Both the position numbers and the translations under genes were made by a program. Under the pieces are notes generated by a model that saw only the letters and a list, made by a program, of their open reading frames with translations, made no database searches and had not been told where the DNA came from. DNA of 64,000 nucleotides from Paracyclopina nana (taxonomy: Eukaryota > Arthropoda > Copepoda > Cyclopoida > Cyclopettidae): positions 9,796,001-9,860,000 of the forward strand of contig JAGUCH010000001.1 in assembly GCA_019096065.1 (NCBI GenBank), in the 5' to 3' direction. Positions within the stretch are counted from its first letter, which is position 1. Every line of letters begins with the position of its first letter. Positions 29,901 to 48,117 of this stretch are shown piece by piece.

Positions 29901-32211
29901 GTAGTTGATAGTCAATCTCCGGACGTTCTTCTTGCATCGGCAGCGCTGGAGAAAGCTCTGTGGCCTTCACGGAAAATTGTCGGGACCGAGGGCGACCAGA
30001 TTAGAGCGAGAGGACAATGTAAAATTGAATGCTTTCATTGGCAGTAATAGGATCATGAGAACCGCTTTTAATGATATGAGTTTATTAAGTAAGCCAGAGA
30101 TGTGGTGTGGTAAAATGTTGGTGGGGAGAGCAAGGATTGACTGGAAGCTTCTTTTATGCTTGGCAGCCTCCGCGGCGGCTTCTGAGCGGATGGGATCTCT
30201 TTGGAAAGCGAGCATCGTCTGGCATGGCCTCATTTCTGGTCCTAGCTGAAGCTGCTGCGGTGCGGAGCAAAGACCAGCCCATTATACAACAATGAGCCAC
30301 CGACCTCAATAGAGGAAACTGCATCAATGTGCGCTCCCTTCCAAGAAGCTTTCCAACAAGGACACATCGTACCTTTTTCACCATCGCATCGTGCGCTCTA
30401 GAAACAAACGTGAACGCAACTTTCCGTTCTCGTTTTCATGCATGTTTTTCCATTTTAGAAGGAAAAGTGCGAAAATGGCATAAACCAGCCGTAGTGATGC
30501 AAGCAGGCATCACGTGCTTTCCTTTTTACGAGAAAGCCCCCGTTGAGCCAAGGCCACGCAGGCTAGGCCAACATTTGGCAGCCGAGGGCGCGAACCTAGG
30601 TCCTCGCTGAACCGTAGACTCCCGGCGAAAGGCCAAGAGGGCCAACCAAGTGCACGACAACGTACGCCTGCGAGTACCCGCCAACGTCGAGAGCGCCAAC
30701 TGCGCGGGGCGTATGAACGGGCAACGGCTCGCTGAAACGCCGTCGACGACCAAAGCTATACCATCAAGGAGGTCAATCACTCATTATGACTAACGATTTC
30801 CACTTCCTTCGAAATCTGAGCCGAATTTAACGAGATATATCCATGGCCATTTCCACAGGAGTCTACCGAAGCGCTCTTGAATGCCTGACAAACCTTGACG
30901 ATTGGTGCGTGCAAAATGAGCCTCTTGCGCGCATTGTTTTCCTTGTCACAGATAAGGCTCAACATCGTTGAGCATTGATGGGGAGAAGAAAGGCTGTTTA
31001 TTTGTTCAATCGCATTTCCATTATGATATGTTTGCAGCAGCTCTTTTGATCATCGGATCACTGACTGACAGCCGCTTATGATAGGGTCAAAGTATCCAGC
31101 TAACAGTGCCAGCCGCGTAGAAAAAACGTGTCAAAAGCGTAAACAGATGTCACCGCGTGCGTGATATGCATGCATTGACTGACTCAGACTGCGGACCACC
31201 CAAACTTGGCCGGAAAAAAATCACTGCGTTCAAGCAAGCTTTCACGAGACCTTACGTACTGCTCAAGCGACATGGTTTTTGGTCCAACGCAATCGGTTAT
31301 TTGCCATATGCCTGATTTGCCGTCATTTTTTCGCATGCATCCGGGCATCATTACTCTGGGCTAATAAGCGCTTGCTCGTCGGCCATTTCGACGTAAATAA
31401 AGTATTTTAAAAGCGTCTCGACGGGCCTTATGGATGGTAACAGCAGTTCGTTCGCAACAACGCAATTTCATCAGCAAGAAGGCTCTCACGCGGTTCAAAC
31501 TATGAAGTAGCCCACGGCGATCTGAACCGACAATGCGAGGTTGCTGTTATGCCGAGGCCCAATGGGCAACTAGAACGCATGGAGCCGGTCGCCGAACCAA
31601 TTTGGTACGTGCAGTAAGTGAGCCAAGAAGCCATGCCACCCCCAAAAATAGCGGGAGGAGAAACCCGCCAAAGGCTTGGTGGGAATTTTCTCATGGCCCC
31701 CAGCTCCCGAGCGCGTCGCAGAGCCCCCAAACGTAGAGCTAATTTTCAAATGATAGATCGTGGGGAAATTGGGAGGCTCTCTGTCAGCAGGGCATTATTT
31801 GGCTGTTTCTTCGGTTTTTGACTCGGTCCCACTCGATCGTTGTTGGAAATGAGCCACCGCGCACCATTAGCATGACAAAAAGGAAGAGAGCATGATCATT
31901 AGCATAAAAGAGTAAATGGAGTGTGCGCAACAACAACAGCGCCAGCGTTAGTAAATCTCGACTGGTTTGATGAGCCAATTTTAGGCCGTAAAAACAGACA
32001 GACGGTCGTCATTAGCGAGCGTAATGAAGGAAGGCACGATCTTGGGCACGATATGTCAACCAAACCTGCGTTTCGCCAAGATTCTCGCCAACGAACGATT
32101 TCGAGTTCGAACCAACGGTAAAATGCGAAAAACGAGTCCGCAAATAGCAAAAATTAATGCTCATCGGAAAATTGGGTGACTAGCACTGCCGAAGAGGGAA
32201 GTATGAGCATA
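23928..32211. other. Long non-coding interval between the svp paralogs
   Basis: About 8.3 kb with no supported gene or RNA. Open frames are short (up to 145 codons, 29610-30047) and without recognisable motifs. It includes a diverged MITE fragment (24830-24960), a short GCT run near 28218 and a GC-rich block at 30530-30770 that differs from its surroundings but shows no clear identity. Regulatory elements for the flanking nuclear receptors would be expected here. Confidence 0.4.
24830..24960. mobile_element. Half copy of the TTGTT..TCATAAA MITE family
   Basis: The sequence AAGCAAGGTACTTTGGAGG followed by CTTATAGCTCAGCAACTACT and then CATGCCAAATTTCA parallels the left half of the element at 59981-60358, which has AAGCAAGGCACTTTG, TTATATCTCAGCATCTACT and CATGCCAATTTTCA. 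The other half is missing. Confidence 0.5.
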
Positions 32212-32887
32212 CAGTCTGTCCCGGAGATTTCTGCACACTTTGAAACCAAAAGTTTGAGTTACAAATCCGGGAAACATTAGACATAATGGATATGATTGGA
32301 AAGCTTGAATGATTGGCCATCTTTTTTTGCTTCAATCGATAAAAGAAATTAAAAGTAAAAAAATGAGATAACTTAGTTTTCCTGAGGCACCCTTAATTTT
32401 TTCCCAAAAAAAAAGGAAATTTGGAAAAACCGGCTATTTTTGATATAATTTTCAGCTACACCAATCCCGGCTATTTTTTGAATATTTTTTATCAAAAAAA
32501 TCTAGCAGCACTGTGCTGCTGGCTCATCAGAAAGGTGGATGATTAGAAAGGATATTTTTCAGTAAAAAGAAAATAGACAATAAGGCAACTGCCTCCTAAA
32601 AAAGTTTCAAAATTAGTTTTTAAAGATCAAACGTTTAACCAATTTTAAGCGAAATTTAATAAATAATTTTTTGTGAAAGTGAATTTTCATCGAATAAAGT
32701 CAAGAAAAATGGGTATGAATTTTTGTGGTCTAAATCAAAATTTCAATGAATTCTTTTTAAAAATCTAAAAAATAAAAAAGATGACTAGTTTCAAGCTTTC
32801 CAACGGTATCCATTGTGTCGAGTATTTCCAAAAGTTTTAACGCAAACTTTTGATTTGAAAGTGTACAGAAATCTCCGGGACAGACTG
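32212..32887. mobile_element. Tc1/mariner-like MITE (676 bp)
   Basis: Inverted ends CAGTCTGTCCCGGAGATTTC / GAAATCTCCGGGACAGACTG are flanked on both sides by TA (32210-32211 and 32888-32889), the target of Tc1/mariner transposases. The interior is AT-rich and non-coding. A second copy at 59948-62069 carries two further insertions. Confidence 0.85.
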
Positions 32888-32889
32888 TA

Positions 32890-39112
<6,223 letters not shown>

Positions 39113-40754
39113 GCCGCCAAAGATGCAGGTGTAATGATTCTGTGATACCATACGACCGACACAGTATACAGCGAAGATTGTTTGTGGATGTTTCTGCTGC
39201 AGCGCCATAAAAAATGACTTTGCATGCAACCATTTTTTTATTTGACCACCTAGTGCATGCTCGAATCTTGGCTGGGATATTTCGTTGGTGTACACGCGAT
39301 TATTATTCATATGTAACCCAAGAGGTGACGTGACCTCTCTCGCAGCTTCTGAAGGTAGCATGCAATCGCAGCATTTCTCAAAATCCTTTGTTTTTTCCAC
39401 AATGCGCTCGAAATGACACTGGCGTTGGAGGGTTTACATTGAGCCGATGAACGGCATGCATAGAGACAATGGCAACCAGATGAGTATCTCTTATCCGTGT
39501 GGTCATCTATGTAACTTCATGTCATCGTGTGACGCTATCATCACGAAACAAGTGCTCCATTACCACGTGCTAAGCCTCAACGAGATTTTTTCTCGCCATC
39601 TGTCGTCAATTAACGATTTCAATTTCATGTTCTGTTATATTGGTTGCTCGCTTTTTTTTCCATTTGATGCGATTTTTCAACATCCCATCATATGGAGTTC
39701 CGCTTTGGAAATTCAGCCGCTGAATTGCCAGTCCATTTATTTTGTGGCTTCCAACCATAAAAATGAGTTCATTCAACCTAATTGGTCTGAAATTCGTTTT
39801 GAATTGAAATGTCGCCCCATTTGCGCGCATGCAGGCGCATATCGCATTGAGGCGAACAATGGTGAGGTTTTTGGTCATTATCGATCGTCATTTTGTGCCG
39901 TACTGGAAGCAAGGTGCATCAAGAGAGACAATCAAAATCCCATCAAACGCTCACTTTTTGACGGCCACGCTCTGATTTGCACCATTCAATGCGATTGGAG
40001 CGAAAGTCGCACGATCGGACCGCAAAACAGGCCATGAGAACTTGGCCTCTTCCAACGCGAGTTTCTCACACAGTACTCGCCTCCAAACAAAATTAGGCAT
40101 GCATTGCCAAAGAAAATTGAAGCATCGTCGTGCCTTATCTTCATGACTTCATTTCGCCGCGAACAACGCACGTGAGGAATAAATAACAACGCCACTTCGT
40201 TAGATAAAGGTGAAAATCTTCTCGGGGCCCATGATTAGGCGCCGAGTCGTAGATCATGGCGGACAGGTCACAGGACACGCCCATCGAAATACATAAGATG
40301 ATGCTCTTCATTTCTTTTTACAAACGGAACGCATCTTCCTTCGAATTGGATCACGTTCCCACCGCCGCGCGATTTCTTTTTGGCACTTACTGCGAAAACC
40401 GCCGTGGCCACAAAAGCAGTAAAGCAAAAATAATCTTGGAAGATGCAAAAGCCTGAGAACTTTTTTGCCGCTTCAATTATTCGAGGCGGCTCAATCTCAA
40501 GTTTTGCAGGTGGTAAGGCAACGCTATGGAGCGAGCTCGTGATTTTCATGAGACCGAGCTGAATCACGAACTGCATGCGGATTCTTCTGCTCGAAGTTTT
40601 ATTGCTTCGTATACGCTTGTGCAGGTACGTATAACTAGGTAGATGCCAAAAATGGCCGGTTCTCGACGTCTTCATGCCAGGATCGAAGCTACTTTGTTCT
40701 CGGCGGAGGAGAGTGCATTATTGCGCTGTTTAAATTGGTCTTGTCTGTTTTCAG
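39113..40754. other. svp-B 3' region and spacer
   Basis: About 1.6 kb after the svp-B stop. A 196-codon plus-strand frame (39447-40037) is present but shows no known motif and lacks splice support. No clear poly(A) signal was found close to the stop codon. The last 14 bases form a good splice acceptor (CTGTTTTCAG) for the next exon. Confidence 0.4.
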
Positions 40755-40866
40755 CCCAGGCAAGAGCAGCGCATGGAAAACATGAGCAACGACCTGGATG
40801 GCATGCAGCGGGTCCCACCAACCATGGCCAACTTCCACGGGACACCCAATTGTCTTTGGCGAACAG
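40755..40866 (+). CDS. Candidate alternative 5' exon 1b of the PDZ gene
   Basis: A 112-bp exon between a strong acceptor (CTGTTTTCAG|CCC) and a strong donor (AACAG|GTAAAG). Read in phase 0 it gives PRQEQRMENMSNDLDGMQ then RVPPTMANFHGTPNCLWRT, ending with one extra base, the phase needed for the exon at 62405. It resembles exon 1a (ELNGMQ against DLDGMQ, similar length after that point), and both lie 1-1.7 kb downstream of an svp copy. Translation could start at the Met at 40773 with a spliced 5' leader. Why the sequence after GMQ has diverged is unclear. Association with the PDZ gene is inferred from phase, strand and order. Confidence 0.55.
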
Positions 40867-41345
40867 GTAAAGACGCTGCAGTGCTTCTGGCTTTTGTTAA
40901 TGCTCCGAGCAATTCACCACTTCCGCTCAAACTTTTTCAAAAGACAAAGTTATGGGAGCAAAATCACGACATGCCCCGCAGGCTGAGATTGGCCGACACC
41001 AACTAGAGCCCACTTTTGCCTCATTACCCCATCTCAGGCAATTGGAACTCGCAAATTGAACTGTGCCGGTCATGGCGACCTCAGAAGCTGATGATGATTT
41101 GCGGTTGCCAAGCCGAGCAGCAACGTGAGAAAGTTGCCCGAGGGCAGCCTCATCAACGTACGTTCCCACCGCCGGCCTCTACTAAAGCGATGCGCGCGGG
41201 CTCGTGTCAGATCAAGGGTTGCTGGCCTTTACTTCGACGGGGGCAAAGTTGGCGGGCCACACCCGCCGACAAGGTCGGGTCAAGTGCAAAAGAGGTCAAT
41301 CGCGGTAGCTTAATTTTGGCAAGTAAAGTCCGCGGCTGCATTACA

Positions 41346-41970
41346 GGTGGATCCCACAACATTAGGCAGTTGAGCTTTTGCGCATTCAGGGAACTTCTCA
41401 ACTGATTAGAACCAAAATTGGTGGGATTCCTCACAGTTGCCATGCATAAAACAGACCAAATCCGAGGTCACAGTCAAAAGATTGGTTAAGCATAAGGAAA
41501 TTGGGTACCACTTAGCAGCCTCAGATTATCTATGAAATAATTAATGGCTTATTATCTTCGGTGTCTTTGATCGTGGCTTGGTCGCGGTTGTTATCGGTTC
41601 TTATTTACTGACGAGGTTGTGATGTCAGTAAATAAGAGCCAATGAACATGCTTACGGTTGTTATCGCTTCTTATTTACTGACGAGGTTGCGATGTCAGTA
41701 AATAAGAAGCGATAACAACCGTAAGCAGGCCACGATCAAAGACGCGGAAGATAATGAGCCAATGAACATGCATACGGTTGTTATCGCTTCTTATTTACTG
41801 ACATCGCAACCTCGTTAGTAAATAAGAACCGATAGCAACCGCAACTATGCTACGATCAAAAACACAGAAGGATAATGTAACTCACCAATTTTGGTTCCAA
41901 TCAGTTGCTGAGAATTGTGCGCTCAAAGTTACCTACCTAAAATTAGCTGCCTAATGATGTGGGATCCACC
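41346..41970. mobile_element. MITE with GGTGGATCCCACAACAT ends, carrying a nested insertion
   Basis: Inverted ends GGTGGATCCCACAACATTAG and complement, with mirrored inner sequence (CCAAAATTGGTGGGATT against CTCACCAATTTTGG). Flanks TTACA and TTATG suggest a worn 5-bp TTAAA-type duplication. The centre (41565-41880) is a second, hairpin-rich element. A related full copy is at 60470-61482. Confidence 0.75.
41565..41880. mobile_element. Hairpin-rich insert of repeated palindromes
   Basis: Three successive copies of a segment with CGGTTGTTATCGCTTCTTAT, TTTACTGACGAGGTTGCGAT and GTCAGTAAATAAGAAGCGAT. Each can fold on itself, and the copies also pair with each other. A single diverged copy lies at 54765-54880 with the same TACTGACATCGCAACCTCGT block. 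Non-coding; probably a multimerised MITE. Confidence 0.75.
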
Positions 41971-44900
41971 TTATGGTTTGTTTTAAAATCGGTTGCTTTC
42001 AATGCAAAGCGGCGATTGAATTCACAAAAAATGGCTTTGATATCTTTACAATTGGCTGGTCCCGCTCTTCTTTCATGATGAAGACGGTATAATGTGATTT
42101 TCCTCCCCTTCTCGAGCCCTTTTTTCTCGCTCTCACCTCGCCTCATCAGGACTATTGGCGCACCAAATGATCTTTCTTCTGTCTTTTCTTGGCATCTCTC
42201 CTTTTTCCATTCGCCTACCCACCCGACTGGGGCGGCCGTTGGCTGGCCAAAAGCTTTCGGTCCGAAGTCATCAAGGTGGTGGATGTCGTTCGAGGGCAGA
42301 GGTCGAGCCTCATTTGGCGAGGTCCGCATTAGAGGTCTGTGCCAATTTTCCCCCGGCTTCAGCCAATGGCCGTGATTGATTCTCGGATAAAACATGTGCT
42401 ACATTTTCGTGGCATACAGTGAAAGGAAACCGCACCACGAAAGCCATAAACGCGCGAGCCGGCTCTGGCTGCGCGCGCACTTGTCATTAGCCCTAATATT
42501 CTTTATTGCTCAAAATAAGAATAATAATGGTTTCCTGTGGAAGGATAATTGCTCGCAGTTTTGGGAGAAGCTCCAGAAAATAAGGTTCAAGAAAAAGTTC
42601 GTGACCAACAAAAGCTCAAACATCTGGCTTGGAAATTGCTTTGTTACACGAGAGAGTTTTCCATGCAAATATGCATGCATTGGAAAAGCCCAAAATTCCC
42701 ACGTTGAATTTTAGCCGCGCGATCCTAATAAAATGGAGGGAACATCTGTCCCGCAACCGCGAGTATCGATCTTCATCCCGTCCATCCATCTTATTGCCCC
42801 ATAAAAGTGGCAAATGAATTCCGAATCAATGATCAGATGGACTTTTCCGGATTGCTGCGAGCATTAATCAGCTGACGATGCCAAATGATGAACACTCGCA
42901 ATTGTTTGCTCAATTTCAACCAATGCACTCATGCCTTCGTCATTTTTCAGACGCGCAGGTTGTAATTGATTGCTAAATGTATCTGATTACCCGTATTTGG
43001 TGTCACGTGCTGCTCACCATGATAAATCTTGCATTCAGGTCCCTCGTGGCATGATTGTCATTTATTTCACCTGACCCCCAGCTAGCAAGCCAGCTAACTT
43101 TTTTTGCAGACCACTGAGACTGAAAAATGGAATTTCACCCCGAACACCTACCTGGCAGCTCCCACTTCGTTTTGTATTCAATAATTCCGTTTGAGTCTTG
43201 TTAATTTTCTCTCGCAAGGGGAGCAGAGGGGCATAAATATGTAGGATTGCGGTGAGCAACATCTTCATTTTGTGTCTTCTATTGTCACGATGCTTCCGGC
43301 GAGAAGGGGAGAGGAAAAAGTTGTCGCATTTCCCGCAACATTCATCCCCTTTCGACAGAAACAATCTTAAATACTTTTTTCGTCGTGTCCCCCACCACTA
43401 GAGTAAACCACGTGACATGGGACCTGACAACAGCACGGAAATTCGAGAAAATAGAAAGGAGCATCGTTATAATTGGCCGCAATTTATGAGGTGTGTCGAA
43501 ATTGCTCCAGATTCAAAAGCTAACAAGATGGGCATGCGAAAATTCTTAGTGCAGCAGCAGCGGGGGACTGACATGTGACCCCTTATTTATTCGGACGTGT
43601 CATGCGCGGCATTTTTATTGTGACATCATCAAAACTAACTGCATATACTGTAAATAGTTTGTGGGGGCGCCACTCATCTAGCTCAACAACGATCGAATTT
43701 TGCCGCCTTACGACCATCGATCCACTGACCAGTCAAGCCAATTGCAGTCGGCGGTCAGCCTTTGGGCGAAGGTTGGCACATGATTTTGGCCGTCGCTGCC
43801 TCTCCGCTATGCGAAAACGAGGTGTCTGTCCGCAGGAATGTCAAGAGTGCGAAAAATTACGGAGCAGCTCAGATTTTATGCGAGGTGATATCCAGGCCAA
43901 CAGCAGGTCTTATCTGGCCTCCGATAAATCTAAACGGCGGAGAAAGCACTTTTTTGAAAGCAGGGTTAATCATCTGCCGATAAGTACTTAGGCGTGGCGA
44001 GCATTTGGTCCAAATGGTTTCCCCTGCCGAGCAGTAATGATGAATCTCGGCGCAGCAATACAGCACATCTTGCATGGTGAAAAATGATATGCAAGCAAAA
44101 CATGTGACTTTCGAACCTGAGCGGCTTCAGCAGTCCGTGCAGAGTCTCAACTTTGGTGGCCATTTTCAATGAGCCTTGACCTCTTCTTTTCATGAACGGA
44201 TGAAACGGAAACGATGAATGATTGAAATTGCCGGGTTCCAACAAGGAAAATCAGCATTGCTTTTGTACATGAGCAGATCCTTGGCTCTGTAACGATTGCT
44301 TTTCTCTGCATTGCAATGAAAAGAGCTTGAGAAACCAGCCTCAAAGTCACGTACACCATTTTCAAACTTTCCAAGAAAATTCTAAAATATTCAATATAGT
44401 TATGTTTTCAAGTAATCCCAGTAGTTGCTAGCGGGTCGCTAAGTACGATTTCTTTCTTTTCTATTGATGTGATATGAGGTATCGCAAGTCTTGCACAGTT
44501 GGGCTGTGCAAGAAAAGAGTTATTGATAATTCAAGATGAGTGTGTCTCTTGAAAAATGACAAGATTAATGAAGAGTCTGCTGCTGATGTGCGTGCCCAGA
44601 TAGGCACACTCAGTTTGACGGTTTTTTCCCGCTCGTCCAAAAGTCATCCAGTGAGATCTAAAATAGTTTTGAAGCTGATTTGCTCGTCAATCCTTGATCT
44701 GGGGGGGTCTCAGCTTTGACAAAGACCTCATATATATATGGCAGAAGATGGAGACGGCTAAAAAACGAGAATATTCATTAGTCCTGCGCAACCATGGCAA
44801 TCTTCAAAAAGAAGAAACATTTCCCATGAGGATCTTATTCTGCTTTGCATCTGTCAGAACTCGACAAAAGTGCTCACGAGAGATGCTGCTAAAGGAATTT

Positions 44901-46936
44901 TCACCTTCAAAGCAAGATTTTCCCCTATTGCACGTTCCGTGGTTGCAAACCTGATGAGTCATCTAGCTACTTGCCTTTTTGCCTTGCACATGCCTTTATG
45001 CCGTGGTTACGCTTGGGCGCATGCATCGAGAATGGTGGCTCCCAACAGTTTGGGTGAAATTGACAATAGTTCTCTGGTAGTCGTCGTCATGAGTTCAAAT
45101 TGTGGTTTATAGCACTCAGGGGTGGCTGGTGAGATCTCCTTTGCATAAAAGTTCTTCACTTCCACTTTTGATCCCCTAAACCACGAGGAACATGCACAAT
45201 TACGTCTGGATCCCTCGAGTTGAATCTAAAATCTGCGCGCAAATCCCTGGGCATTTACCAAGTTGCATCGGGCCGCGCATCTATCCTACCACAAAAAGTC
45301 TCGATAACAAACTACGCTGCAATGATGTTGAACATATACTTGGGAGCACAGTGGCAGTTAAAAGGCTATTTGAAATTCCCCCTCCCAGTCGTCTAAGTCT
45401 TGGCGGTGGAATGTGACCATGGTTTTAGAGTTATATGGACATGAGGATTTGTGGCGAACGCTTTCCACCCATAAAGCTACAGATGAACGAGTGCATGGCA
45501 CGCTGAGACTCCGGGACATCCCATCTTAATTAGGAGCCCGCGAGGGATGCATGACGGCATTGGCAATGCGAAAAAACCTCGATTCCTGCGCCATCTGCTG
45601 AGACAACCAACTTTGGCGTTTCCACTGACCCAAACTCGAGCGGCTTTCTACCCATAAAAACTACTTGCCCGAATTTGATACGCTGGATGGCTGCTGCTGG
45701 CTCTCAACTATTACCAATTTTATGAAGATTTTTTAGGGGAAAAGAAAGGCAAGAGGGCTTTCGTTTTGGCAGCGACTATAAATCAAAGGGGTTGCGCATG
45801 GTCAACTGTGACCAAACGGGAGATTTTCAACAGTCCAACTTCCTTCCATAGCAAAGTAAACATATTATTCCACTATGCCCTCGCTCGATGGCACCGCAAG
45901 AGCGAATCGACTCGCGGCTTGTGCCCTGTCCAAACACTGCGTACATTGCGCCCCAAATGAGTAAAAATCACGTCAAAACTGGTCTTCTTGCAGTGCCCTG
46001 TTCCGTCATCTTCATCAGGAATTGCGGGTACTTACAATGTATATAGCGCTTCACCGCGCTTATTGAGTTCCAACTGGCATGATCGGCCATGATCAATGAA
46101 AAGTTAAACCTTTCTCGCATTATAGTATATCACGAGGAACGGATCGCAACTAGGCCTTAGGTCGACTGGATTTAATGGAGAGCGGAAGAAGGTTTGGCAA
46201 GCTGAGACCTGAGAAAATTGCCAAGATCAAACTTATGTACTTTGCGACGAAGAGTATTTGTTAAATTTGCGTTTGCTCGGTAGCGAGCGCTGGAAACCTT
46301 CCGCTCTCTCCATGATGTCCAGCCGAACGAGTTAGGCTGCTCCGGAACGAACAACAACAATCTGGATGGCGTTACGTAGCGGTTGGTGAGCCACCGAGAA
46401 TCGAAAATAGATGGCGCCGTTAGCTCAAAACAAAACTCAGCTGATGCACCGAGAGCGCTCCCTAGCGGTAGCACTCCACATTTTCGCCAAAACTTCTTGA
46501 TCGTTTGAAAAGCCTTTTTTGCGCAAAAGGAGATGAAAAAACAAGAAGTTAATCCACGAAGAAAACGAAACGCCTCAGTGACGAGTCACAGAGTGGGGTG
46601 TGCTCATCTGGATCAACTAGATTCAAATTCATTTTTTATCCGCCATTTCCCTCAGCTCATGCGCCTGCCGACTCCTCTGACTGCATATTTAGCGCCATCA
46701 CGAGGCCTTTCTACGCATAATGGATCGCGCGCCTCTCTCTCTTGGCCTCGAGGGCCCGCTTTCGTCCTTTCGGCCTTGAAAAGGCTTTGGCAGCAGTCAA
46801 AGCATCGCAAAGGAGCGATGATGATCGTTCTCGTGGTGAGGCTCCGCATGGAGTTGGCCACGTCGACGTCCATCACGGAGGTGATGGCGCAATACTTGCT
46901 CGAGCTGCAATGGAACTGATTTATTCGCCAACTTTG
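41971..46936. other. Non-coding interval, 41.97-46.94 kb
   Basis: About 5 kb without a supported gene. Contents noted: a half MITE at 44230-44257 (AGCCCGG family), and CTCF-like motifs at 45587-45600 and 46406-46418 with another GC-rich candidate at 46451-46470. The open frames seen (for example 43575-43991) have no known motif or splice context. Confidence 0.4.
44230..44257. mobile_element. Terminal fragment of the AGCCCGG MITE family
   Basis: The sequence GCCGGGTTCCAACAAGGAAA followed by ATCAGCAT equals one end of the family members at 53765 and 55657. The other end is absent. Confidence 0.55.
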
Positions 46937-47209
46937 CTACTCCATCCAGGCCGTGCTTGGCCGCCTTCGCGTGATGGCGGCTGAGGATGGTGGCGGGATG
47001 TCGCTGGCGACCTCGTTGGCGTCCTCGCGTCGTTCCTCCAGCGAGTACTCGAGCACGCTCTCCTGCAGCCGCTCATGATGTACTGCGTCGGATCCGCCGC
47101 TGTCCCTCGAGGCCCGACGCCGCGAGTCCTGCAACGAAAGCCGCTAAAACGCCTTCAATCGGGCTGCTATGGGGGGTACCTTCGAAAACTTCCGCTGCGC
47201 CTGGCCCAT
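46937..47209 (-). CDS. Possible small two-exon gene on the minus strand
   Basis: Exon 47209-47180 starts with ATG in a strong context (GCCATGG) and reads MGQAQRKFSK up to a donor (CGAAG|GTACCC). A 51-bp intron ends TTTCGTTGCAG, and the next exon (47128-46937) continues in frame for 63 codons (DSRRRASRDSGGSD..., then VLEYSLEERREDANEVASDI..., ending STAWME) to a stop. The product would be a 73-residue, charged, Ser/Arg/Glu-rich, probably disordered protein. Composition is gene-like and unlike the opposite strand, and the intron size matches those of svp-A. I recognise no family, and only one possible splice arrangement was tested. It lies within the inferred PDZ gene intron on the other strand. 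Confidence 0.38.
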
Positions 47210-48117
47210 GGCATTGACCAAACGTCCTCTTCAGCGCAACCAGCCGCGACCACGCGCGCAACCTCCTCGCCAAGCCGCGGACTCACCTAGCTCCTAGATA
47301 AAAAGCGGGTAATTCAAAGTTTTCTTAGCGCTCGACTGGAAGGAGCCTGTTGATCAGCTTGACCTGGCTCGGATATTTCGCTTCAAATGACCGAGGCCAT
47401 GAGACTCATCTCATAGCATGTCGTTGTCAACGTAGCGAGGGAAACAGGGAAGCGACTCGAGAGCGATCATGATTTTAATATAGCTCTAGATTTTGATGAG
47501 TAGATCGTTCTCAAAACTCAGTTTCAAAAAACAGCCTTAATAAGGTGGTCCTCCGGCCTACAGTAGCATGACATCTGCCCATTTTTGTTCCACCATTTAT
47601 TATATTATGTTATACAATTGTCTTAGACCTCGCCGGATGCCCGGTGATCCTCAGGATGAAGATCCGGAAAGGCCAGACCTCAGAATAGCCTGGCTATGAA
47701 AACCAAGCTCAACTGGTCCAGAAGGCCGTGCCACCGACTGGAATCCCTCGTACAAGGAGGGTCTACAAGAAGATCAACAGCCTGGCTGCCAATCAACCTC
47801 CAGAGGACATCAAGATCAATAAATATGACCTCTAAAATGTCTGATCAGAGCAATAAACTCCAAAAAGACAACCCTAATAGTATTGTATGACAATAACTAA
47901 GACAAGCTAAAACATATCATATAGGAGCATTGCTCAACTAACTAAAATAATACACATAAGACTACACAAAATGAAATAAAAGAGTCCAAGCAATGCTTAG
48001 GACAAGTAGTTGTACAATTGCATCTTAAACTAAATAATAAGACTGGATGGCAGTCAATAATCACTCAATAAATTCAAATCATGTTTCTTATTCAATTCTT
48101 TTTCTTCAACTGACAAT
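47210..48117. other. Non-coding, partly transposon-like sequence
   Basis: From about 47600 to 48050 the composition changes. Two GCAWTGC palindromes of the BEL/Pao type occur at 47925-47935 (GAGCATTGCTC) and 47988-47998 (AAGCAATGCTT), the only 11-nt members found outside that element. This may be the remnant of a related LTR or other repeat, but no boundaries were found. The last eight bases belong to the hAT target duplication. Confidence 0.4.

Noticed and set aside
30526-30780. A GC-rich minus-strand frame of 84 codons
   Set aside because: The composition stands out, but there is no motif or splice context, and a GC-rich repeat is just as likely.
39447-40037. A 196-codon plus-strand open frame after svp-B
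   Set aside because: It has no known motif, many Cys/His/Phe without pattern, no splice sites and no related sequence after svp-A. Probably chance or 3' flank.
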